In this document: positions 1 to 5,601 of the stretch, piece by piece
Position numbering within the stretch: the stretch's first letter is position 1
Layout: every line of letters begins with the position of its first letter
Notes under the pieces: model-generated
The model's database searches: none
Told to the model about the DNA's origin: nothing
The model's input: only the letters and a program-made list of their open reading frames with translations
Source: a bacterium UBP10_UBA1149
GTDB lineage: Bacteria > Desulfobacterota > Binatia > UBA1149
Direction of reading: 5' to 3'
DNA length: 10,991 nucleotides
Assembly (NCBI GenBank): GCA_002311335.1
Contig: DBZX01000099.1
Span: 17,746 to 28,736 of the forward strand
Program-made: the position numbers and the translations under genes

Positions 1-859
1 CGGCCTCCACCACGCCGTTGCCACAGGCGGGACAGCTGTTGTCAGCCGAGCCGTTGTCGAACAGGTCGCAGTCCTGCTCAAGAGCATCGGCGTCGTTGAA
101 CAGCCGGCAAGCGCGGCAACGTACCCTCGCCTCGACGCAGTCAGCCGCCGCCGAAGAGCCGCTGGAGGCTTCGCCCGTGCACTGTCCAGCCAGGACCACC
201 GCCAGGTCGACCCCACGGGCTACGCACTTTTTCTCAAGCAACGAGGCAAGCTTCTGCTCGGCGCGGGCGATCTTGCCGCGTTGGTCACTGTTGATCGCGT
301 CAAAGCAGGCCTGCTGCAGCGAGGCCGCGTCGGCAAAAATCTCATCGCGCAGACCTTTCTTCTTGGTATCAACGAACTCCCGCAGAACGGCCGACAGCAA
401 CTTGGCCGAGCCCTTGGCGGCGCTCAACTGGCAGCTGGCCCCGTTGCGGTCCGCGTCCTTGCCCACGACGGCCGCATCCAGGTCCTGGCCGTACACGTCG
501 TGTATCAGCGCGATTGTTTCACGCGCGGCGGCCGCGTTGACCAGCTGGCCTGAACTGTAGGCAAAGCTGGGTGTGACGTCGCAGCTGCGGGTCTCGCCCG
601 CCAGGGTCTTGGCCTGTGCACGCGCGATCTTGCCCCGCTGGTCGGCCACGAGACAGGCCTCGGCGCCTGTTCCGGCAGGCTCCTGGCGCGCGGCCTGCTT
701 AATACAACCGCTGTTCTCTTTTGCCTGGGCCGACGAGACCTTGACGGCGCCCTTGTTCATGGCGTTGACGCAGGCCTGCGAAGATTTGTCCAGGGGTTGC
801 GCGCCGGCAACGCCCGCGAACAGCAGTAGTCCCACGCAGAGAGTACAGGTCCGGTTCAC
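1..859 (-). CDS. Exported Cys-containing repeat protein with DUF4215-like motif (partial, C-terminus off the left edge)
   Basis: An open frame of 286 codons runs off the left edge of the window. The start is GTG at 859 (protein begins MNRTCTLCVG); an in-frame TGA lies five codons upstream, so no earlier start is close. Residues 1-20 look like a signal peptide: Arg3, then a hydrophobic run ending VAGA before Gln21. The mature part has an Ala/Lys-rich, probably helical segment with paired Cys (about 30-95), a second similar segment (about 180-212) that repeats the nine residues DQRGKIARA (73-81 and 192-200), then a Cys-rich region (240-286) ending CPACGNGVVEA. The CGNGVVE motif is how DUF4215/Myxococcus Cys-rich repeats (CGNGxxExGExCDDGN) begin, so more repeats may follow outside the window. 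An exported surface or periplasmic location is inferred; no catalytic motif is seen. The function is unknown. A ribosome site is weak (GGGCGG directly upstream). Confidence 0.8.
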   Translation of the reverse strand, partial: MNRTCTLCVGLLLFAGVAGAQPLDKSSQACVNAMNKGAVKVSSAQAKENSGCIKQAARQEPAGTGAEACLVADQRGKIARAQAKTLAGETRSCDVTPSFAYSSGQLVNAAAARETIALIHDVYGQDLDAAVVGKDADRNGASCQLSAAKGSAKLLSAVLREFVDTKKKGLRDEIFADAASLQQACFDAINSDQRGKIARAEQKLASLLEKKCVARGVDLAVVLAGQCTGEASSGSSAAADCVEARVRCRACRLFNDADALEQDCDLFDNGSADNSCPACGNGVVEA

Positions 860-931
860 CCGCCCACGGTGTCACGCCCCGTGGTCTACTGGAAGCCCGG
901 TTTTTCCTCAGATCGCCTGCATCTTCGCCCG

Positions 932-951
932 CCCCCCGCCCAACCGGGGGG
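932..951. other. Strong GC hairpin upstream of the left-edge gene
   Basis: A perfect 7-bp inverted repeat, CCCCCCG (932-938) and CGGGGGG (945-951), encloses a 6-base loop CCCAAC. A short palindrome, GTGCGCAC, abuts it at 952-959. Neither side carries a T-run, so it does not look like a standard intrinsic terminator. It lies in the leader of the minus-strand gene starting at 859 and could affect that transcript, but this is inference. Confidence 0.4.
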
Positions 952-1054
952 GTGCGCACACAAGCGCCATTCCTCCGCCTCCTGAGCGACCAGGCCCTGG
1001 GCAAGCCCGGCGCAGACCGTCGCGGCGCACCGGTGCCTCGCCAACGGACAGCGG

Positions 1055-1234
1055 CTAGTACACGCTCGCGTGGGTGCCCATGCACCCGGTGATCATCGGC
1101 AGGTCGAGGAAAGTCTTGAGCCCCGGACCCTCGGCCTCGCACACCGCCGCAACCGAGTTGACCAGGTGGTTGCCGGTGGTGCTCAAGCCCGCCAGGCGCG
1201 TGGCCTTGGCCGGACAATAGCGTATGTTCGCCAT
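1055..1234 (-). CDS. Candidate small hypothetical protein, 59 residues
   Basis: An ATG-started frame on the minus strand encodes 59 residues, beginning MANIRYCPAK and ending CMGTHASVY before TAG. I do not recognise the family. Support comes from a natural-looking composition and strong G/C preference at third codon positions. The plus-strand frame opposite it reads like a shadow, rich in Arg and Gln with no recognisable motif. It has three Cys and no signal peptide or membrane segment. The ribosome site is weak (GGAC four bases upstream). Its start lies only 27 bases from the divergent operon start at 1262, which is tight for two separate promoters. It may be a real small gene, a remnant of a larger one, or chance. 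Confidence 0.35.
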   Translation of the reverse strand: MANIRYCPAKATRLAGLSTTGNHLVNSVAAVCEAEGPGLKTFLDLPMITGCMGTHASVY

Positions 1235-1261
1235 CGTCCATTGAACTGGCGGGCAAGGCCG

Positions 1262-1828
1262 ATGGCAGACAACGAAAACGACGAACTCAGAGAGCAGCTG
1301 CTCGAACGCTACCTCGGCAAGCCCCTGGGTCCGCCGGCCGAGGCTCCCGACGAGGTAAACCTGCCCATGATACGGCACTGGGTCGACGCCATGGACGACC
1401 GCAACCCGGTCTACCTTGACCAGGAGCTGGCCTCCGCGACCCGCTTTGGAGGAATAGTCGCGCCCCCGGCCATGCTGCAAACCTGGACCATGCCGCGACC
1501 TCGCCTGGAGGGCATAGCCGAGCGCGGCGGCGTGCCCAACGAAATAGACCCGGACAACCCGGTCACGAAGCTCGACGAAGCGGGCTACCTCGGCACGCTG
1601 GCTACAAACTCAGAGCTCGAATACCTGCGCTACCTCAGGCCGGGCGACCTGGTCAAGTCGGTGACCGCGCTGGAGAGTATTTCCGAACGCAAGACCACCT
1701 CGCTCGGGCAGGGATATTTCGTGACCTGGGTTACTACCTACACCGCGGGCGACAACGACGAGGTCGTGGGCCGGCAGACCTTCCGCATCCTTAAGTTCGA
1801 CCCGTCGACCATGGGAGACGCGCGGTGA
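1262..1828 (+). CDS. chsH2: ChsH2-like MaoC-fold enoyl-CoA hydratase subunit (no DUF35 domain)
   Basis: The product has 188 residues and an N-terminal MaoC/FAS1-like dehydratase fold. Characteristic stretches are WVDAMDDRNPVYLD (40-53), GIVAPPAMLQTWTM (64-77), DEAGYLGTLATN (105-116), YLRYLRPGDLV (121-131) and RILKF (175-179). From memory these match the N-terminal half of Mycobacterium tuberculosis ChsH2 (Rv3542c), which pairs with ChsH1 to hydrate the side-chain enoyl-CoA intermediate of cholesterol breakdown. Mycobacterial ChsH2 carries a further DUF35 domain that contacts the aldolase Ltp2; here the protein stops at the end of the MaoC part. ATG 1262 is preferred over an in-frame start at 1070: AAGG lies just upstream, and the intervening 64 codons look non-coding. 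It is the first gene of the operon and overlaps the next gene by four bases, as expected for subunits of one heteromer. The steroid substrate is inferred from homology. Confidence 0.85.
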   Translation: MADNENDELREQLLERYLGKPLGPPAEAPDEVNLPMIRHWVDAMDDRNPVYLDQELASATRFGGIVAPPAMLQTWTMPRPRLEGIAERGGVPNEIDPDNPVTKLDEAGYLGTLATNSELEYLRYLRPGDLVKSVTALESISERKTTSLGQGYFVTWVTTYTAGDNDEVVGRQTFRILKFDPSTMGDAR

Positions 1829-2283
1829 GCGCCGCGAGCATTACCGGGCCGGGCCCAGTCAAGGCAGGAGACGCGCTGCCAGTCCTCGAGGTAGAACTTA
1901 CAACGACCATGATCATCGCCGGCGCTATCGCCTCGCGCGACTACATGCCGGCGCACCACGACCGCGAGTTCGCCACGGCGCAGGGCGCACCCGACATGTT
2001 CATGAACATCCTGACGACCAACGGCTACGTGTCGCGCTTCGTGACCGACTGGGCCGGCCCCGGGGCCATGATACGCAACATCTCCATACGGCTGGGCGTA
2101 CCGGCCGTACCCGGTCAGTCCCTGCGCTTCACGGGCGAGGTCACCGCCACCGACGACAACGGCGACGAACGCGAAGTAGAAGTGGCCGTGCGCCTGGCAA
2201 ACGACATGGGCGACCACGCCACAGGCACGGTCCTGGTCAGCCTGCCGGCGGCCTGTCAGCCGCTGCCCAGGCCAGCGGTTTGA
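1825..2283 (+). CDS. chsH1: ChsH1-like MaoC-fold enoyl-CoA hydratase subunit
   Basis: The product has 152 residues and a single hot-dog MaoC domain. The stretch SRDYMPAHHDRE (38-49), NILTTNGYVSRFVTDWAGP (61-79), the following IRLGVP and FTGEVTA closely resemble mycobacterial ChsH1 (Rv3541c) as I recall it. Asp39 and His44 line up with the Asp29/His34 catalytic pair of that enzyme, so this is predicted to be the catalytic subunit that adds water to a C22-type enoyl-CoA, with the preceding gene as its partner. The start is GTG at 1825 within GTGA, overlapping the upstream TGA. A GGGAGA Shine-Dalgarno sits in the end of the upstream gene, which points to translational coupling. The C-terminal 12 residues (Cys- and Pro-rich) look variable. 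The fold is certain, the ChsH1 relationship strong, the exact substrate unproven. Confidence 0.87.
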   Translation: MSAASITGPGPVKAGDALPVLEVELTTTMIIAGAIASRDYMPAHHDREFATAQGAPDMFMNILTTNGYVSRFVTDWAGPGAMIRNISIRLGVPAVPGQSLRFTGEVTATDDNGDEREVEVAVRLANDMGDHATGTVLVSLPAACQPLPRPAV

Positions 2284-2319
2284 CCAGGCAGCGCCGATTG
2301 CTGCAATATACCGCCAGCC

Positions 2320-3270
2320 ATGCCCAGGGCACTTACCCAATCACAACTCGACCACTACCGGCAGCACGGCTACGTCTTCCCCGTCACCGCACTTTCGGCC
2401 GACGAGGTCGAGCGCTACGGGCGGGGCCTTGACGAGCACCTGCAACGGGCGCGGGGCGTTATACGGTCCGCTTACAAGCACAAGCTTCACCTGGTATCGC
2501 GCTGGGCCGATGAGCTGGTACACCACCCCAGCATACTCGACGCGGTAGAGGACATACTGGGGCCCGACATACTGTGCTGGACCACCAACCTGCTGGTAAA
2601 AGAAGGCGGCCGGGCCAGCTACGTGTCGTGGCACCAGGACTCGGGCTACTGGGCCCTTGAACCGCACGAAGTCGTGACCGCCTGGGTGGCTCTTACCCCC
2701 AGCACCACTGAGTCCGGCTGCGTGCGGGTTCTACCGGACAGCCATCTCTCCGAGAAAAACGCCCGGCACCGCGACACCTTCGACAAGGACAATATGCTCA
2801 CCCGTGGGCAGGAATTGGCCGACGAGATCAACGAGCAGGACGCCGTCGATATGGAACTGGCCGCCGGTGAGATCTCGCTGCACCACATACGCCTGTTCCA
2901 TGGCTCGGCCGCTAACCGCAGCAACGACCGTCGCACCGGCATAGCCATCCGTTACATGTCGTCGCGGGTCAGGAAGACCAAGCGCCCCGAGTCGGCAATG
3001 CTGTGTCGCGGCCAGGCCGGCAGCGGCAACTTCCTGCCCGAAAGCAGGCCCGACGGCGACTTCACCACCGACGCGCGGCTTTGTCACAACCGGGCCGTCA
3101 GGCTGCAGGTCGCCAACAACTACGACCCTGTGGGTAACGAGCCTGCGGGCACACGCCTGAGGCTGGCACTGGAACGGAGAATGCTCACCGGCTTCCTGGA
3201 CGCCTACTACGCCAAGTGGAAACTTGACCAGGCCCTGGGCCGGGAACCGGCGCAGCCGGCAGTATATTAG
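2320..3270 (+). CDS. Phytanoyl-CoA dioxygenase (PhyH) family Fe(II)/2-oxoglutarate oxygenase
   Basis: The product has 316 residues and a double-stranded beta-helix of the PhyH family. The iron ligands are visible as His105-x-Asp107 in SWHQDSGYW and the distal His194 in LFHGSAANRS. Arg204/Arg205, just after the distal His, is a likely 2-oxoglutarate carboxylate anchor. Such enzymes hydroxylate C-H bonds, often next to acyl-CoA or other activated groups, with decarboxylation of 2-oxoglutarate and O2 use. The tail after about residue 220 (Cys, Asn and Arg rich, ending in a helical region) is not diagnostic. It begins 36 bases after the ChsH1-like gene with only a weak ribosome site. The operon position suggests a hydroxylation step on the same pathway; other PhyH members act on small metabolites, so the substrate cannot be read from sequence. 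Confidence 0.88.
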   Translation: MPRALTQSQLDHYRQHGYVFPVTALSADEVERYGRGLDEHLQRARGVIRSAYKHKLHLVSRWADELVHHPSILDAVEDILGPDILCWTTNLLVKEGGRASYVSWHQDSGYWALEPHEVVTAWVALTPSTTESGCVRVLPDSHLSEKNARHRDTFDKDNMLTRGQELADEINEQDAVDMELAAGEISLHHIRLFHGSAANRSNDRRTGIAIRYMSSRVRKTKRPESAMLCRGQAGSGNFLPESRPDGDFTTDARLCHNRAVRLQVANNYDPVGNEPAGTRLRLALERRMLTGFLDAYYAKWKLDQALGREPAQPAVY

Positions 3271-3291
3271 GAAACAGGAGAGACAAGAACC

Positions 3292-3675
3292 ATGAAGACC
3301 AGCCTCGACCAGTACTGCATCAACGTGAGCGACCTTAAAAAATCCGTCGCCTTTTACCAGGACGTGCTCGGCCTGGAGGTCACCCACCGCATCGAGATCC
3401 CCGGTGTGAGCGAGGTGGTGCTGGCGGGAGAGGACGGCAACCGCATCCAGCTGGCCTGGCACCATGACCACCAGGGACCGATCGAACACGGCAACGCCTT
3501 CTGGAAGCTGTACATCAAGACCGACGACTGCCAGGGGCTGCACCAGCGCGCGGTCGACGCGGGCACCGAATCTACCAAGTCGCCCGAACGCCTGGCCGAC
3601 TGGCCGGTGACGGCCGCCTTCATCCTGGACCCCGACGGCTACCAGGTAGAGATACTCCAGTACCACGACGAGTAG
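3292..3675 (+). CDS. VOC superfamily (glyoxalase/bleomycin-resistance fold) protein
   Basis: The product has 127 residues and carries the paired beta-alpha-beta-beta-beta modules of the VOC fold: INVSDLKKSVAFYQDVLGLEV (split 10-30) and a C-terminal ILDPDGYQVEILQ (111-123). Aligned by eye with E. coli glyoxalase I, the four metal-ligand positions hold Gln7, Gln53, Lys72 and Glu120. Gln and Glu can serve, but Lys in place of the third ligand argues against an ordinary nickel or zinc glyoxalase. It could be an isomerase, epimerase or non-metal binding member acting on an operon intermediate. AGGAG lies 11 bases before ATG, and the gene follows the PhyH gene by 21 bases. VOC fold is secure; reaction unknown. 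Confidence 0.85.
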   Translation: MKTSLDQYCINVSDLKKSVAFYQDVLGLEVTHRIEIPGVSEVVLAGEDGNRIQLAWHHDHQGPIEHGNAFWKLYIKTDDCQGLHQRAVDAGTESTKSPERLADWPVTAAFILDPDGYQVEILQYHDE

Positions 3676-3696
3676 GCCGGCCCGGCTGGCTGGCCT
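3674..3696. other. Hairpin overlapping the VOC stop codon
   Basis: AGGCCGGCC (3674-3682) pairs with GGCTGGCCT (3688-3696) with one mismatch around a 5-base loop. It begins within the TAG stop of the VOC gene and lies in the 70-base gap before the monooxygenase gene. No T-run follows, so transcription probably reads through. It could be an mRNA processing or stability structure; this is inference. Confidence 0.3.
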
Positions 3697-3732
3697 CAGG
3701 TTGGCGAGTAGAGTAGGAAAATAAGGCACCCC

Positions 3733-3748
3733 AGGAGGCCGCGGTTTG
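3733..3748 (+). promoter_or_regulatory. Perfect Shine-Dalgarno that fixes a TTG start
   Basis: AGGAGG at 3733-3738 stands seven bases before TTG at 3746. The next in-frame ATG (3764) is 25 bases from it, too far for normal initiation. Starting at TTG also keeps the first beta-strand (LIGLQMVFQNF) complete, as expected in luciferase-like proteins. Confidence 0.75.
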
Positions 3749-4807
3749 CTTATAGGACTTCAAATGGTGTTTCAGAATTTCGGGCGGCGCGCGCCCGATG
3801 GCGAGCTCGTGCAGAGCGAGCTGCGCATGGCCGAGATGGCCGAGGATCTCGGCTTCGACGAGCTCTGGCCCGTCGAGCACCACTTTACCGACTACGCCGC
3901 CTGCCCCGACAACGCCCAGCTTCTGAGCTACCTGGCGGCGCGTACCAGCAGCATCGGACTGGCCACCGGGGCCGTTATCCTGCCCTGGAACGACCCCCTG
4001 CGCGTAGCCGAGAAAATCGTACTGCTCGATCACCTGAGCAACGGACGGGCCGTGTTCGGAATGGGCCGTGGACTGTCGCTGCGCGAGTACAACGGCTTCG
4101 GCATCGACATGGAAGAGTCGCGCGACCGCTTCGACGAGGCATCGGAGATGATACTGGAAGCTCTTGAAACCGGCTTCATCCAGGGCGACGGCCCCTACTA
4201 CCCGCAGGCGCGAACCGAAATCCGTCCCGAACCCCGAGGCACCTTCAAGGGCCGCACCCACTCGGTGGCAATGTCGCCCGATTCGGCCACCCAGGCCGGC
4301 AAGCTGGGAGTAGGCATGGTGCTGTTTTCCAATAAACCTGACGAGGCCTGTGCCAGTGACATCGAGGGCTATAAGAAGTCGTTCGGTGAGCACCACGATC
4401 ACGCTCCCCCGGCTCCTCGGTTCTGCGACTTCATGGTCTGCGACGTCGACTCGGCCAAGGCCGGTGAAATGGCCAGGCAACACATCGGCGGCTATTTCTC
4501 CGAGGTCATGCACCACTACGAACTCGGCGGCGAGCACTTCAAACACAGCCGTGCCTACAAGTCCTACGGAGAACAGGCCGTGGAAATGCAGGCCCTGGGC
4601 ATGGACGCCGTGGTGGAAAACTATATATCCATACAGGCCGCGGGAACGCCCGAGGGCATCGTTGAACGCATTGCCCGACGACGCGAGGTTATAGGCGATT
4701 TTGATCTCAACGTCTGCGCTTTCTTCGGCGGCATCTCTCCCGCCGATGCAGAGCGCAGCATGAAACTGTTTGCCGATGAAGTGATGCCCGCGGTGCGAGC
4801 GTTGTGA
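3746..4807 (+). CDS. LLM-class (bacterial luciferase-like) flavin-dependent monooxygenase
   Basis: The product has 353 residues and a TIM-barrel luciferase-like fold. EHHFTDY (44-50) matches the LuxA segment that holds the catalytic His, here His45. AEKIVLLDHLSNGRAVFGMGRGL (88-110) and the following FGIDMEESRDRF match the flavin-binding face of LuxA-type enzymes. TPEGIVERI (301-309) is the usual C-terminal helix motif. These enzymes use reduced FMN supplied by a separate reductase and O2 to oxidise aldehydes, ketones or related carbonyls; no reductase gene is in the window. The start is TTG at 3746, decided by AGGAGG seven bases upstream. It is followed 12 bases later by the SDR gene. In this operon a Baeyer-Villiger or aldehyde-type oxidation is plausible but not shown. 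Confidence 0.88.
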   Translation: MLIGLQMVFQNFGRRAPDGELVQSELRMAEMAEDLGFDELWPVEHHFTDYAACPDNAQLLSYLAARTSSIGLATGAVILPWNDPLRVAEKIVLLDHLSNGRAVFGMGRGLSLREYNGFGIDMEESRDRFDEASEMILEALETGFIQGDGPYYPQARTEIRPEPRGTFKGRTHSVAMSPDSATQAGKLGVGMVLFSNKPDEACASDIEGYKKSFGEHHDHAPPAPRFCDFMVCDVDSAKAGEMARQHIGGYFSEVMHHYELGGEHFKHSRAYKSYGEQAVEMQALGMDAVVENYISIQAAGTPEGIVERIARRREVIGDFDLNVCAFFGGISPADAERSMKLFADEVMPAVRAL

Positions 4808-4819
4808 GGAGCTGAGAGC

Positions 4820-5572
4820 ATGCCGGGTAAACAACAAGTCGCTATTGTAACCGGTGCCGGCTCGGGAATAGGCCGGTCGGCCGCTCTCGAGCTGGGCAAA
4901 GCAGGCTGCGCCGTGGCCGCGTGGGATATAGACGAGACTGCCGCCCAGGAGACGGCCGCCGACATAGAGGCTACCGGCACGAGAGCGATCGCTGTCGCGG
5001 TTGACGTGCGCGACGACGCCGCGGTCTCGGCCGCCGTAGAGCAGAGCACCGCGAAGCTGGGCGCGCTGACGGTGGCGTTCAACAACGCGGGCATAGGCCT
5101 GCCGGTCGCACCGCTTGCCGACATTGCGCTCGAAGACTTCGACAACGTCGTCGCGACCAATCTTCGCGGCATTTTTTCTTGCATGCGCCACCAGGTCCCG
5201 CGCATGGTCGAGGCCGGCGGCGGAGCGATTGTCAACGCGGCTTCGGTGGCCGGACAGGTGGGGCTGGCGGGAGAGTCGGCCTACTCGGCCACCAAGCACG
5301 GCGTGATCGGCCTGACCAAGACAGCCGCGATCGAGTACGGGCCTGCCTCGGTGCGTATCAACGCGATATGCCCGGGTGCGATCCGTACGCCGATGCTCGA
5401 CATACTGGCCGCCGGAGGCGTGAGCGAAGACGACCTTCTTGCCTTGCACCCCATCGGCCGGCTGGGGACACCCGGCGACGTAGCCCAGACCGTGACCTGG
5501 CTGTTGCTCGAAGCGCCCGACTTCATCACCGGCGCGAGCATAAATGTTGACGGTGGCTGGACGGCGCACTGA
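4820..5572 (+). CDS. Short-chain dehydrogenase/reductase (classical SDR)
   Basis: The product has 250 residues, normal for classical SDRs. It has the nucleotide-binding TGAGSGIG (11-18), Asp36 at the end of beta-strand 2 (favours NAD(H) over NADP(H)), NNAG (88-91), Asn114, and the catalytic Ser142, Tyr155 and Lys159 (AYSATKHG). The CPGAIRTPM loop (184-192) and the C-terminal GASINVDGGW are typical. It is expected to oxidise a hydroxyl or reduce a carbonyl in the cytoplasm. GAGGAG at 4806-4811 overlaps the stop of the upstream monooxygenase gene and lies eight bases before ATG, so the two genes are probably coupled. It could act on the alcohol produced by one of the operon's oxygenases; substrate not determinable. 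Confidence 0.92.
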   Translation: MPGKQQVAIVTGAGSGIGRSAALELGKAGCAVAAWDIDETAAQETAADIEATGTRAIAVAVDVRDDAAVSAAVEQSTAKLGALTVAFNNAGIGLPVAPLADIALEDFDNVVATNLRGIFSCMRHQVPRMVEAGGGAIVNAASVAGQVGLAGESAYSATKHGVIGLTKTAAIEYGPASVRINAICPGAIRTPMLDILAAGGVSEDDLLALHPIGRLGTPGDVAQTVTWLLLEAPDFITGASINVDGGWTAH

Positions 5573-5601
5573 CGCGAACACGACTGCGGAGTACCCTGAC
5601 G

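Larger units (their letters stand above)
860..1261. other. Intergenic stretch without a confident gene
   Basis: These 402 bases separate the minus-strand gene starting at 859 from the plus-strand operon starting at 1262. They hold a GC hairpin at 932-951, a candidate 59-codon minus-strand ORF at 1055-1234, and a 20-codon minus-strand frame (908-970) preceded by AGGAGGCGGAGGA. No recognisable consensus promoter for the operon, no tRNA and no repeat array was seen here. Confidence 0.5.

Noticed and set aside
18..560. 180-codon plus-strand frame at the left edge
   Set aside because: Antisense to the exported repeat protein, which has a signal peptide, an internal repeat and a DUF4215-type motif.
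699..1256. 185-codon minus-strand frame
   Set aside because: Overlaps the signal peptide and start of the left-edge exported protein in another frame, and its sequence is rich in Arg, Pro and Gly without motifs.
1070..1261. 64-codon upstream extension of the ChsH2-like gene
   Set aside because: The extension has no similarity to the family's N-terminus and looks non-coding; ATG 1262 fits the expected length.
2731..3729. 332-codon minus-strand frame
   Set aside because: Antisense to the PhyH and VOC genes, which carry intact catalytic or fold motifs; no recognisable domain.
3620..5581. 653-codon open frame on the minus strand
   Set aside because: It lies fully antisense to the flavin monooxygenase and SDR genes, whose motifs are complete. 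The translation is rich in Gly, Arg, Val and His with no family features, a usual shadow in GC-rich DNA.
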